A stretch of DNA of 64,000 bases from Rummeliibacillus pycnus_A (GTDB taxonomy: Bacteria; Bacillota; Bacilli; Bacillales_A; Planococcaceae). The notes under the pieces were generated by a model. It did not search any database. It was not told the DNA's origin and worked only from the letters and a program-made list of their open reading frames with translations. The DNA lies in NCBI RefSeq assembly GCF_044359855.1, contig NZ_CP132291.1:248001-312000 (forward strand), read 5' to 3'. The position numbers and the translations under genes were made by a program. Below are positions 26,335 through 35,623 of this stretch, piece by piece; position 1 is the first letter of the stretch, and each line of letters opens with the position of its first letter.

Positions 26335-26592
26335 TTGGAGTTAAAAACAGAAGTTTTATCGAAAGAATTGGAATCTCTAAAAGAATCTTTAATTAACGAA
26401 AAAAAATCTAAAGTAATGTTTCAGGAAGAACTTTTAAGAATGTACACCCAAGAAGAGAATCTATTAGCTTCTCATCAAAAATTACAATCACAATATCATG
26501 CGATCAGTAATTCGAAACTTGGAAAGCTGACTTATGTATATTGGAGATTCTTAAAAAGAATTAAGCGAGGCAAAAGAAATGCAAATAACTAA
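26335..26592 (+). CDS. small coiled-coil protein of the glycan operon
   Basis: 85 residues, nearly all helical with charged heptads, ending in a very basic tail (WRFLKRIKRGKRN). The start is TTG 26335, eight bases after TAGGAG. It overlaps the next gene by 14 bp. The following protein also begins with a coiled coil, so the two may pair, or this may be a split-off N-terminal piece of such a transferase. No known family is recognised. Confidence 0.65.
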   Translation: MELKTEVLSKELESLKESLINEKKSKVMFQEELLRMYTQEENLLASHQKLQSQYHAISNSKLGKLTYVYWRFLKRIKRGKRNANN

Positions 26593-29287
26593 CATTGATG
26601 AGCAGCTTAAAGAAATCCAATCAAGACGACAAAATCTTGAAAATGAGATCAAAAAAGAAAAATATCAAATTGATTACTTAAAAGAAAATGGAGAGTTACC
26701 TTCAACAATCCCTGAAGAATCATTACTTCTTTATGAGATTAAAACAGCACCAACAAATATGACGAAGGAAGAATATTTAAGCTATCGAGAAGAATTAGCT
26801 GATTTACATTATTTTGACCACATTAAACCACTACTAGATTATATTCCTGATAGTAATGGAAGTCGGTATTTCCAAAAGAATACGATTCGAGTGGGAATCA
26901 TTGCAGATGAATTTTTATATCAATCCTATAAGGATGTCGCAAACTTTATTCCCATTACAATTCAAAATTATCAAGAGTTCAAGGATCAATTAGATTTCTT
27001 ATTCGTTGTAAGTGCTTGGAAAGGCTTGGATGGAAGTTGGGTTGGATTAGCGAACCCTACATCTTCAAAACGAAAAGAATTATACAAAATGATAAATTTC
27101 TACAAAAAGAATCATGTAAAAACAGTATTTTACTCTAAAGAAGATCCTGTTAATTATGATAAATTTATTGGAATTGCAAAGAAATGTGATTATGTTTTTA
27201 CAACAGCGAAAGAAAAAATTGAAAGCTATAAAAAGGCATGTAATCATGATAAAGTTTTTGTTTTAGAATTTGGAATTAATCCACTATATCATAATCCAAT
27301 TGGAATAAATAATAACAAAAAAAGCAATGGTGTTTTCTTTGCAGGGTCTTGGTTAAATAAGTATCCCGAAAGACAAAAAGAAACAATAGAGATTTTCGAG
27401 GGTGTGATCAGCGCCAATCGAAATTTAAAAATAATCGATCGAAATTTCCATTTAGATAAAGTAAATTATTTCTTCCCACAAGAGTACTTAGAATATGTTT
27501 CGCCTTCTATTGAACATGAGTATCTTCAAAAAGTTCATAAACTTTATGACTGGGCAATTAATTTAAACTCAGTGAAATTCAGTGAAACCATGTTTGCCAA
27601 CAGAATTTATGAGCTACAAGCAATCGGGAACATCATCATTTCGAATTATAGTGTAGGGGTGAATGATAAGTTTCCAAACGTCTTTATAGTGAATAATCGC
27701 AAAGAAGTCCAAGATATTTTGAACGGATTTACAGATGAAGAAGTTTATAAGCATCAAGTAGTAGGAATACGAAATGCGATGTCATCACATACAACATTCC
27801 AAAGATTTAATAACTTATTAGAGAAAATTGAAATGGACTCACATCTTACTGCTAAAAAAGTACTAGTTGTGGCTGATAAATTAACTAAAAATGTTATTAG
27901 AGATTTTGAAAATCAATCATATCTAGAAAAGTATTTAATTTCTGAGCAAGAATTCAATGATCAATTAAAATCACAATATGATATCGTTGCTTTCTTCAAC
28001 TCAAACTATCATTATCTAGAATTCTATTTAGAAGATATGATTAATGGATTTAAGTATACAGATTCTGATTATATTGCTAAAAATAGCTTCTATAATGGCA
28101 GCAAACTAATCGAAGGATTAGAACACATTTATATCAATGAAATTCAGGATAAATATAAAACAGTTTTTTGGGCAAATACTTTCCATGCTGATGAATTGCT
28201 TGAAATGCCTACAAATTACAAGAAGAAATATGGCTATAGCATAGATCATTTTGAATTAAATACTTCTAGAGTTCATGAACTTGAGGTACCAGATATTGAA
28301 TATGAATTATCTGTAATTGTCCCTGTTTATAATAACGGAAAATACTTGTTAAACAAGTGTTTTAATAGCCTAAAAAGAAGTAGCATTTTTGAGAAAATGC
28401 AAATAATTATGGTGGATGATGGTTCTTCAAACAAAGAAACCTTGAACACGATTAATAGAATTTCAAGAGAGCATTCAAATGTAATTACCTATTTCTTTCC
28501 AGAGGGTGGAAGCGGTAGTGCTTCAAGAGCAAGGAACATGGGAGTAGACCTAGCGAACTGTGAATATGTAACATATTTAGATCCAGACAATGAGGCAGTT
28601 AATGATGGTTATGCACAGTTACTAAATTTATTAAAAAGTGATCATGAATTAGATATTGCAATAGGTAACATGATTAAATTTGATAATACCAAAATTAGCT
28701 ATTTTAAATATTATCAAACAGTAACTGAAGCTATTCAAAGTAGGATTATTAATAATCCGAAACAATTACTAATTAGTACTGATTTGAGAACGCAAAGTAT
28801 TCAGGCTTTAGTTGTGAAAAGAAAAATCATTACAGAGCATCAATTGAAAATGGTTGAAAATGCAGGTGGTCAAGATACGTTATTTTTCCAAGAATTACTT
28901 TTACATTCAACAAAGGGTGCGGTTCTTGACCTGGATATACACATTTATTATGCAGCTGTATCAGGTTCAGTTACGAATACTGTGACAAAAAAATTCTTTG
29001 AAAAATATTACACATTAGAGAAAGAGAGACTGCCATTTTTGATAAGCAATGATTTGCTCACTTTGTATATGGAAAAGCGATTTACCTTCTATTTCAGAAA
29101 TTGGTATCTGATAAGAATTAAACGAATAAATGATGTAGATCAAAAAGAGGCTATCGATACTCTTTACAAAATTTATTCCTTATACAAAGAATTTGTTGTG
29201 GAACAATCAGTAGAAATTGATAAATTTGAAGCTTTTTATAAAAGAGGAAAATACAAAAAAATTGCCAAGTACTTCTCTAAAATTTGA
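26579..29287 (+). CDS. two-domain glycosyltransferase: CgeB-like GT-B part plus GT2 part
   Basis: 902 residues. A coiled coil (1-45) comes first. Next, about residues 100-420 resemble CgeB/spore-maturation-type transferases (VFYSKEDPVNYDKFIGIAKK, GVFFAGSWLNKYPERQKE, FANRIYELQAIGNIIISN). Residues ~575-800 form a GT2 domain with YELSVIVPVYNNGKYLLNKC, IMVDDGSS, ARNMG and YLDPDNE as the DxD-type site. One chain could thus add two different sugars, or one part could be structural. It sits mid-operon, downstream of two GT4 genes. Similar fusions occur in teichoic acid and surface-glycan loci. The exact sugars are unknown. Confidence 0.8.
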   Translation: MQITNIDEQLKEIQSRRQNLENEIKKEKYQIDYLKENGELPSTIPEESLLLYEIKTAPTNMTKEEYLSYREELADLHYFDHIKPLLDYIPDSNGSRYFQKNTIRVGIIADEFLYQSYKDVANFIPITIQNYQEFKDQLDFLFVVSAWKGLDGSWVGLANPTSSKRKELYKMINFYKKNHVKTVFYSKEDPVNYDKFIGIAKKCDYVFTTAKEKIESYKKACNHDKVFVLEFGINPLYHNPIGINNNKKSNGVFFAGSWLNKYPERQKETIEIFEGVISANRNLKIIDRNFHLDKVNYFFPQEYLEYVSPSIEHEYLQKVHKLYDWAINLNSVKFSETMFANRIYELQAIGNIIISNYSVGVNDKFPNVFIVNNRKEVQDILNGFTDEEVYKHQVVGIRNAMSSHTTFQRFNNLLEKIEMDSHLTAKKVLVVADKLTKNVIRDFENQSYLEKYLISEQEFNDQLKSQYDIVAFFNSNYHYLEFYLEDMINGFKYTDSDYIAKNSFYNGSKLIEGLEHIYINEIQDKYKTVFWANTFHADELLEMPTNYKKKYGYSIDHFELNTSRVHELEVPDIEYELSVIVPVYNNGKYLLNKCFNSLKRSSIFEKMQIIMVDDGSSNKETLNTINRISREHSNVITYFFPEGGSGSASRARNMGVDLANCEYVTYLDPDNEAVNDGYAQLLNLLKSDHELDIAIGNMIKFDNTKISYFKYYQTVTEAIQSRIINNPKQLLISTDLRTQSIQALVVKRKIITEHQLKMVENAGGQDTLFFQELLLHSTKGAVLDLDIHIYYAAVSGSVTNTVTKKFFEKYYTLEKERLPFLISNDLLTLYMEKRFTFYFRNWYLIRIKRINDVDQKEAIDTLYKIYSLYKEFVVEQSVEIDKFEAFYKRGKYKKIAKYFSKI

Positions 29288-29456
29288 TAATTGAAAATTC
29301 AGACATCAAATTGAAGGGGGGTGACGTATAACTATTCGTACTGGATTCAAAATTTAATTTTTACTCATTTTCTCATACAGTTTCAAGGTTAACTTGAATC
29401 AATATATTGATCGAAAACCTTATTAAAATGACTAATTTGTATATTGGAGGAAAATA

Positions 29457-30737
29457 ATGATGAAATTATGTACGATCGGCTTAGGATATATTGGATTACC
29501 AACATCAATCATGTTTGCAAAACACAATGTGAATGTTGTAGGCGTTGATGTTAAGAAAGAAGTAGTAGATTCATTGAATCGCGGGAAAATTCATTTAGAA
29601 GAGCCAGGATTACAAGATGCTCTCGAAGAAGTAATTTCAATGGGAACTTTTAGAGCTGAATTTGCACCTGAAAAGGCGGATACGTTCATTATTTCCGTAC
29701 CAACCCCTAATTATCATGATCAATACAAATCTTGTGATTTAACTTATGTGCTAAGTGCAGTAAAATCAGTATTACCATATATTGAGAGTGGGAATGCAAT
29801 TATTGTTGAATCGACAATAGCACCACGTAGTATGGATGATTTTGTAAGACCCTTAGTGGAAGAGGCTGGCTTTATAGTTGGAAAGGACGTTTTTCTAGTT
29901 CATTGCCCTGAAAGAGTTTTACCAGGACAAATTATGCAAGAGTTAGTATTCAACAATCGTATTGTTGGAGGAATTACAGCGGCTTGTACGGAAGCTGGCG
30001 TTAATGTATATAGTACATTTGTTCAGGGTGAAATTATTCGAACAGATGCAAAGACAGCAGAAATGTCTAAACTTATGGAAAATACATTTAGAGATGTTAA
30101 TATTGCACTTGCAAATGAACTCGCGAAAGTATGTAATGAGTTAGAAATTAATAGCCTTGATGTTATTAAAATGGCTAACAAACATCCAAGAGTTAACTTA
30201 CATACACCAGGTCCTGGAGTAGGGGGACATTGTTTAGCAGTCGATCCATATTTTATCGTCGCAAAAGCTCCTGAAACAGCACAATTAATCAATTTATCTC
30301 GTACGATTAATACATCCATGCCACATTTCGTGGTAGATAATGTTAATAAATTGATGGAAAATGCAAATGGAAAAGTCGTAACTGTTTTTGGGCTAACGTA
30401 TAAAGGAAATGTAGATGATATCCGTGAAAGTCCAGCTTTAGAAATTTTTGAAATGCTAAAATCCCAAGGTAATTATGAAGTTCGTGCATATGATCCACAT
30501 GTTCAATTGAATTGGGTTATGCAAGACCTTGCGCAAGCTGTTAATGACTCAGATTTAATTGTCGTACTTACAGATCATGATGAATTTAAGGGATTTGGCG
30601 AAAGTGATTTTATGAAGATGTCGAATAAAAGAATTTTTGATACAAAGAATATTGTGCAAAAACTATCACATGATGTTGAATATATGAATTATGGAAATCT
30701 CTTTAAATATACGAAAAAGGAAGCTACCCTTGTATGA
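29457..30737 (+). CDS. UDP-N-acetyl-D-mannosamine dehydrogenase (WecC-like)
   Basis: 426 residues. A Rossmann start CTIGLGYIGLPTSIMFAKH is followed by SVPTPN, VESTIAPRS, HCPERVLPG, the active-site GVGGHCLAVDPYF and GLTYKGNVDDIRESPALEI, all matching UDP-ManNAc dehydrogenases rather than UDP-glucose dehydrogenase. It oxidises UDP-ManNAc twice to UDP-ManNAcA. The mnaA epimerase that makes UDP-ManNAc is four genes on, so the pair supplies ManNAcA. ATG 29457 follows GGAGG. The TGA overlaps the next start. Confidence 0.88.
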   Translation: MMKLCTIGLGYIGLPTSIMFAKHNVNVVGVDVKKEVVDSLNRGKIHLEEPGLQDALEEVISMGTFRAEFAPEKADTFIISVPTPNYHDQYKSCDLTYVLSAVKSVLPYIESGNAIIVESTIAPRSMDDFVRPLVEEAGFIVGKDVFLVHCPERVLPGQIMQELVFNNRIVGGITAACTEAGVNVYSTFVQGEIIRTDAKTAEMSKLMENTFRDVNIALANELAKVCNELEINSLDVIKMANKHPRVNLHTPGPGVGGHCLAVDPYFIVAKAPETAQLINLSRTINTSMPHFVVDNVNKLMENANGKVVTVFGLTYKGNVDDIRESPALEIFEMLKSQGNYEVRAYDPHVQLNWVMQDLAQAVNDSDLIVVLTDHDEFKGFGESDFMKMSNKRIFDTKNIVQKLSHDVEYMNYGNLFKYTKKEATLV

Positions 30738-31537
30738 ACTTCGCTGGGCAAGTTTTGAAAGAGCAATTTCTTCATTTAAATTTGATACTCCGTTTAAGTT
30801 TATATGAAGAGAAAGGGAAATATACAATGCACTATTTGGGTGCATTATGGCAAATATTAAACCCATTCATTCAAATAGGTGTTTATTGGCTGATTTTCGG
30901 GCTTGGGATTAGAAAAGGGTCGCCAGTTGATGGAACCCCATTTTTCCTTTGGCTAATCATTGGACTTGTTCCATGGTTATATATAAGTCGAACAATTACG
31001 CAAGCTTCAAATAGTGTTTTTGCAAAAGTAAATTTAGTATCTAAAATGCATTTTCCAGTTAGCGTTTTACCAACAATTAAAATCGTGGGAAATTCAATAT
31101 CATTAATTCCCATGATTATTATTACAATTGGAATTGCATTATCATTCGGTATCTTCTCAGGTGCTTATTTACTTCAGCTAATCTATTATCTAATTTGTTT
31201 ATATTTCTTTCTTTTTGCAACAACATTACTTTTATCGACACTCACGACAATCATTCGAGATGTGCAAATGATGGTGCAATCGATTGTACGTCTGTTAATG
31301 TTTTTCTTACCAATTGTATGGAACGTTCATAATTTTCCCGATTTCTTTGTCAATATATTAAAGCTAAATCCATTATTTTATATTATTGAAGGCTTTAGAT
31401 TTTCTATTTTGGGCGGACAATGGTTTTTTGAGGACCTACCATATACAATTTATTTCTGGAGTTTAAGTATTTTAATATTAACAGTTGGCTCCTTTTTACA
31501 CATCAAATTCCGTAACAAATTTGTTGACTACCTATAA
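30734..31537 (+). CDS. tagG: teichoic acid/polysaccharide ABC exporter permease (TagG-like)
   Basis: 267 residues with six predicted membrane spans. YLGALWQILNPFIQIGVYWLIFG, LFLWLIIGLVPWLYISR-like and NPLFYIIEGFRFSIL segments are characteristic of TagG/Wzm ABC-2 permeases that flip undecaprenyl-linked polymer. The start overlaps the dehydrogenase stop (ATGA), and tagH follows 14 bp later. Together they export the polymer assembled by the glycosyltransferases upstream. Confidence 0.88.
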   Translation: MNFAGQVLKEQFLHLNLILRLSLYEEKGKYTMHYLGALWQILNPFIQIGVYWLIFGLGIRKGSPVDGTPFFLWLIIGLVPWLYISRTITQASNSVFAKVNLVSKMHFPVSVLPTIKIVGNSISLIPMIIITIGIALSFGIFSGAYLLQLIYYLICLYFFLFATTLLLSTLTTIIRDVQMMVQSIVRLLMFFLPIVWNVHNFPDFFVNILKLNPLFYIIEGFRFSILGGQWFFEDLPYTIYFWSLSILILTVGSFLHIKFRNKFVDYL

Positions 31538-31551
31538 TCGGAGGAAGATGT

Positions 31552-32460
31552 ATGAATACGAAAATTCGATGCACGGATATAACAAAAAGTTTCAGTTTAT
31601 ATAGTAAACAATCTGATAAATTAGTAGATATTATTTCTTTAAAAAAAGATCGAGATCAGTTTAATGCACTAAGAAATATCAGTTTTGAGGTAAATGCAGG
31701 CGAGGCGATTGGAATTATTGGATTGAATGGATCTGGTAAGTCTACTCTCTCAAATTTACTAGCACAAGTTATTCCACCAAGTTCAGGATCGATAGAAATT
31801 AACGGTGAAACATCCCTAATCGCCATTTCTGTTGGTTTAAATGCATCCTTAACAGGCTTGGAAAATATTAAAATGAAATGTTTGATGCACGGTTTAAGCA
31901 TTGCAGATATCAATGAATTAACTGCAGATATAATCGAGTTTGCAGACATAGGCAATTTCATTAACCAACCGGTCAAAAATTATTCAAGTGGTATGAAATC
32001 ACGCTTAGGTTTCGCTATCTCGATTCACACAAATCCTGATATCTTAATAGTCGATGAAGCATTGTCAGTAGGTGACCAGACATTTTATCAAAAATGCCTG
32101 AATAAGATTAATGAATTTAAAAGCCAGGGAAAAACGATTATCTTTGTTAGTCATTCCTTGTCCCAAATAGAAGCATTTTGTGATCGAGTGATGTGGGTTC
32201 ATTTTGGACAAATTAAGATGTTTGACGCTACAAAAAAAGTAATTTGGGAATATAAAAAGTTTATTAAATGGTTTAATGCTCTAAGTGAAGAAGAAAAGAA
32301 ATTGAATCGGACTAAATTGTTGGATGAACAGTATGAAGAGGAATCAAGCAATTTAATAAGCGAAAACAAGCAAAAAAGCGGCTTGAATTTTTCTTTTCTA
32401 ACACAGACTGCTATTTTACTATTTATAGTAATTATAAGTGCAGCATATATTTTTGCCTAA
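31552..32460 (+). CDS. tagH: teichoic acid/polysaccharide ABC exporter ATPase (TagH-like)
   Basis: 302 residues with Walker A GLNGSGKST, signature YSSGMKSRLGF, Walker B ILIVDEALSVGD and H-loop VSHSLSQ. A C-terminal hydrophobic segment (about residues 280-300) ends the chain, shorter than the large extracytoplasmic tail of B. subtilis TagH. The N-terminal KSFSLYSKQSDKL stretch is the TagH/Wzt type. It is the ATPase partner of TagG. Confidence 0.9.
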   Translation: MNTKIRCTDITKSFSLYSKQSDKLVDIISLKKDRDQFNALRNISFEVNAGEAIGIIGLNGSGKSTLSNLLAQVIPPSSGSIEINGETSLIAISVGLNASLTGLENIKMKCLMHGLSIADINELTADIIEFADIGNFINQPVKNYSSGMKSRLGFAISIHTNPDILIVDEALSVGDQTFYQKCLNKINEFKSQGKTIIFVSHSLSQIEAFCDRVMWVHFGQIKMFDATKKVIWEYKKFIKWFNALSEEEKKLNRTKLLDEQYEEESSNLISENKQKSGLNFSFLTQTAILLFIVIISAAYIFA

Positions 32461-32488
32461 TTTAAATAGATAGAGGTGTAGGTTCTAG

Positions 32489-33685
32489 ATGACTAATCAA
32501 AGTAAAGTGAAAATAATGACAATATTCGGTACTAGACCAGAAGCGATAAAATTAGCGCCTTTAGTTCTTGAATTAGAAAAACATCAAGATGATATCGAAT
32601 CGATTGTAACTGTAACAGCTCAGCATCGAGAAATGCTTGATCAAGTGTTGGATGTATTTAATATTCAGCCTCAATATGATTTGAATATTATGACAAAAAA
32701 ACAAACCTTAGTTGATGTTACCACACGTGCATTAGAAGGTTTGAATGAAGTATTACAGAAAGAAAAGCCTGACTTAGTTCTTGTTCACGGCGATACATCA
32801 ACAACATTTGTCGCAAGTCTTGCAGCATTTTACAACCAAATATTAGTTGGACATGTTGAAGCGGGATTACGTACATGGAACAAATACTCTCCATTTCCAG
32901 AAGAGATGAATCGTCAACTAACTGGAGTGATCGCAGATTTTCATTTTGCGCCTACTAAAAAAGCACAGCAAAATATGTTAAATGAAAACAAAAAGTTAGA
33001 AACAATTTTTGTAACTGGAAATACAGCAATAGATGCCTTATCGACAACTGTTTCTGAAAATTATAGTCATCCTATTTTAGAGAAGATAGGCAACGATAAA
33101 ATGATACTTTTGACAGCTCATCGTAGGGAAAACCTAGGTGAACCAATGAGACATATGTTCAATGCGATTAAACAAATTGTAGATGAACATAATGATCTTC
33201 AAGTGGTCTATCCAGTTCATTTAAATCCTGCAGTAAGAGAAATTGCTGGTGAAATATTAGGAGAGAACTCTAGAATTCACTTAATTGAACCGTTAGAAGT
33301 GATTGATTTTCATAATTTCTTATCAAGAGCACATATCATATTAACGGATTCGGGTGGCATTCAAGAAGAAGCACCTTCCTTAGGTGTTCCGGTATTAGTC
33401 CTTCGTGATACAACAGAAAGACCAGAAGGAATTGAGGCAGGTACATTAAAGCTTGCGGGTACAGACCAATCAACAATTTATGAATTAACGAAGGAATTAC
33501 TAACGGATTCAAAGAAATATGAAATGATGTCGAAAGCATCCAACCCCTATGGCGATGGACATGCTTCAGAACGAATTGTAGAATCGATACTTTATCATTT
33601 TAAGAAAAGAGAAGATATGCCAAACCCTTTCGAAAGATTGGAAAACACTAGTTTACATAAAAATATTGAAAAGGTTCTCAATTGA
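32489..33685 (+). CDS. mnaA: UDP-N-acetylglucosamine 2-epimerase (non-hydrolysing)
   Basis: 398 residues. TIFGTRPEAIKLAPLV at the N-terminus, VHGDTSTTF, HVEAGLRTWNKYSPFPEEMN, TAHRRENLG and LTDSGGIQEEAPSLGVP define the WecB/MnaA family. It interconverts UDP-GlcNAc and UDP-ManNAc. Being last in this operon, it feeds UDP-ManNAc to the dehydrogenase. A terminator lies about 160 bp downstream. Confidence 0.93.
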   Translation: MTNQSKVKIMTIFGTRPEAIKLAPLVLELEKHQDDIESIVTVTAQHREMLDQVLDVFNIQPQYDLNIMTKKQTLVDVTTRALEGLNEVLQKEKPDLVLVHGDTSTTFVASLAAFYNQILVGHVEAGLRTWNKYSPFPEEMNRQLTGVIADFHFAPTKKAQQNMLNENKKLETIFVTGNTAIDALSTTVSENYSHPILEKIGNDKMILLTAHRRENLGEPMRHMFNAIKQIVDEHNDLQVVYPVHLNPAVREIAGEILGENSRIHLIEPLEVIDFHNFLSRAHIILTDSGGIQEEAPSLGVPVLVLRDTTERPEGIEAGTLKLAGTDQSTIYELTKELLTDSKKYEMMSKASNPYGDGHASERIVESILYHFKKREDMPNPFERLENTSLHKNIEKVLN

Positions 33686-33845
33686 AATTAAAAATATAAG
33701 AGTTAATAGAGAAGCCAGAATAGGCAAAAACAAGAGCTTTACCGTGAAATGATACTAGAAGTATCACTTCCCCTTATCCAAATGATTGGAAAATGAATAA
33801 AAATAACAATTAAATCTTCTTAAAACTTATCGTTTTAAATTACAA

Positions 33846-33890
33846 ATTGAAAGGCAATACGGTCACCATATCCGTATTGCCTTTTCAAAT
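33846..33890 (+). terminator. terminator of the wall-polymer operon
   Basis: TTGAAAGGCAATACGG, nine-base loop, CCGTATTGCCTTTTCAA: a stem of about 16 pairs, T-rich on the 3' side. The rest of 33686-34165 holds no gene that I can see. Confidence 0.75.
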
Positions 33891-34165
33891 TTGTAATGTG
33901 CGAAAATAATCTTGTAATAACTTAAGATAAATGTCGCACCCAATTATTAAACTTAAATTATTTATACTTTAATTCGATAGTTTCAGCTTTGTTAGCCTTT
34001 TTGAATAAATCTATGAGTATTCAAGGTAAACGCATTTTTCTTTAAAAAAACTATCCAAAATAAGAATGAAATATATAGACACCGAATAGTATTTCTATTA
34101 AGGTATAGTATTTTGATGAAATGATTTTATAACCTTATGTGATCTATTAAAAAGGTGGGCTGCTC

Positions 34166-34912
34166 ATGAATCTCTTACTAATATTTTTTACAAGTGCTTT
34201 GTTCTTTATTTTAACTTTTATCGTTTCAACACTTGGAACCAAGTTACTTTGTTTACTCATTTCAATTTTATTGTATAAATGGGGCTCTTATCAGATTAAA
34301 TTAATAGAGATGAGAAGAGATGAGATAATTAAAAAGGAAACAGAAGAAATGCTGCAAGAGTATCCGCATAGTCATTCTACAGTATCTTCAGATTATTTAA
34401 ATGCATTACTCATAGGAGAGGCATCGCAAACATTCTTTGTTGCAAAAAGAGAAGATACAGATTCAGATTTTGAAGTTACGGAATATTTATTCAATGAAAT
34501 TTATGAAACAGCCATTGAAGAAGATGGAAATCAAATAGCATTAATCTCAAGAGGTGGACTACTTGGAGGATCATTACTTGACGGAGGAGGAAATTCATTA
34601 GTCTATGTTATGGAACCAGAAAATAGTTTGAAAGATGATTCAGATGAGGAGTCTGAAGAAACAACAGAAAAGAGCTCGGAAGAAGTATCAAAGTTAAGTT
34701 TGAAAGTGGTAGTTGATGATTTGTCCACCCCAATTATTGAGTATGTATTTTTGGAACCTGAAGAACCGGTGGAAAAAGATTCGGATGTATACAAGGAAGC
34801 ATCTAAGCAATGTAAAAAATGGCATCAAATGATCAGTGTATTAATTAAACGACATGATAACCTAAATAAAGTAGTCATTAAGCGTTATGAAAATTCAAAT
34901 AGAGTTGTTTAG
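34166..34912 (+). CDS. hypothetical membrane protein with acidic, Ser/Glu-rich region
   Basis: 248 residues, not recognised. An N-terminal hydrophobic hairpin (about residues 1-38) precedes a soluble part. That part has a glycine-rich GGLLGGSLLDGGG segment and an acidic stretch with SDEESEETTEKSSEE (about residues 155-170). The C-terminus is basic. AAAGGTGGGC precedes ATG 34166 at normal spacing. It stands alone between the wall-polymer operon and the rib leader. Possibly a cell-envelope protein; no function is proposed. Confidence 0.6.
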   Translation: MNLLLIFFTSALFFILTFIVSTLGTKLLCLLISILLYKWGSYQIKLIEMRRDEIIKKETEEMLQEYPHSHSTVSSDYLNALLIGEASQTFFVAKREDTDSDFEVTEYLFNEIYETAIEEDGNQIALISRGGLLGGSLLDGGGNSLVYVMEPENSLKDDSDEESEETTEKSSEEVSKLSLKVVVDDLSTPIIEYVFLEPEEPVEKDSDVYKEASKQCKKWHQMISVLIKRHDNLNKVVIKRYENSNRVV

Positions 34913-35038
34913 CCTCTAGGGATTACTCATTTCGATTTTATTGGAATTTACTGCTGATTTTTATAAATTGAAAATAAATAATAAAATATTAATGATTTTT
35001 CAAATTAAAAGTGATATACTTTGCGCATAGATGAATAA

Positions 35039-35163
35039 ATCCTTCGGGGTCGGGTGAAATTCCCAATCGACGGTGATGAAGCAATTCTAAGCCCGTGAGC
35101 CTTTTATAGGCAGGATTTGGTGTGAGTCCAAAGCCGACAGTATAGTCTGGATGTGAGAAGGAT
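35039..35163 (+). ncRNA. FMN riboswitch (RFN element), copy 1
   Basis: All conserved RFN parts are visible. P1 is ATCCTTC/GAAGGAT. The strings GGGGTCGGGTGAAATTCCC, GACGGTGATGAAGC, AAGCCCGTGAGCC, GGCAGGATTTGGTG and CCGACAGTATAGTCTGGATG follow in order. It is followed at 35244 by a terminator, as in FMN-controlled attenuators. A TATACT box at 35014-35019 may be the -10 of the rib promoter. Confidence 0.95.
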
Positions 35164-35243
35164 GTATGGAACGTTAAATTCTTATGATTTACTATTGTAT
35201 TTCATAGGTTTATTTGATGATGAAATAAACAGACTTCCAATCC

Positions 35244-35280
35244 ACCCCTTAGAGAAAAATCTATGGGGTTTTCTTTTTTA
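35244..35280 (+). terminator. attenuator terminator of FMN riboswitch 1
   Basis: ACCCCTTAGA, loop GAAAAA, TCTATGGGGT, then TTTCTTTTTTA. It forms when FMN is bound, by the usual RFN mechanism (inference). Confidence 0.85.
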
Positions 35281-35348
35281 TTAAGCTTTGAATGCTAGAG
35301 AGTATTTAGCTTAAATATTAGAAAACCATTAACAATTTAATATACGTA

Positions 35349-35473
35349 GTCCTTCGGGGTCGGGTGAAATTCCCAATCGACGGTGATGAAGCAATTCTAA
35401 GCCCGTGAGCCTTTTATAGGCAGGATTTGGTGTAAATCCAAAGCCGACAGTATAGTCTGGATGGGAGAAGGAC
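35349..35473 (+). ncRNA. FMN riboswitch (RFN element), copy 2
   Basis: Nearly base-identical to copy 1; over ~120 bases only GTGAGT/GTAAAT and GATGTGAG/GATGGGAG differ, plus the outer P1 pair (GTCCTTC/GAAGGAC, which covaries with ATCCTTC/GAAGGAT). It begins only 69 bases after terminator 1, with no gene between, and has its own terminator at 35552. Confidence 0.95.
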
Positions 35474-35551
35474 AATGAGCAATGGTAGAAGCTTTTGAAA
35501 AATTGATTTCAATAGGCTTATTTAGTTATACCATTTACTACATATTCTCCC

Positions 35552-35593
35552 GAAAACTCCTTAGGTAAAATTCCTATAGGAGTTTTCTTTTTG
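35552..35593 (+). terminator. attenuator terminator of FMN riboswitch 2
   Basis: GAAAACTCCTTA, loop, TATAGGAGTTTTC, then TTTTT. Unrelated in sequence to terminator 1, although the aptamers are almost identical. Confidence 0.85.
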
Positions 35594-35623
35594 GTTAAAG
35601 ATAATCAAATTGGAGGGGTTAAT

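Noticed and set aside
34166..34912. Acidic membrane protein considered as part of the wall-polymer operon
   Set aside because: It is separated by 480 bp and a strong terminator, and shares no recognisable domain with that pathway.
35165..35243. Possible leader peptide between FMN riboswitch 1 and its terminator
   Set aside because: ATG-containing frames here are very short and lack a convincing RBS; the stretch fits an anti-terminator region.
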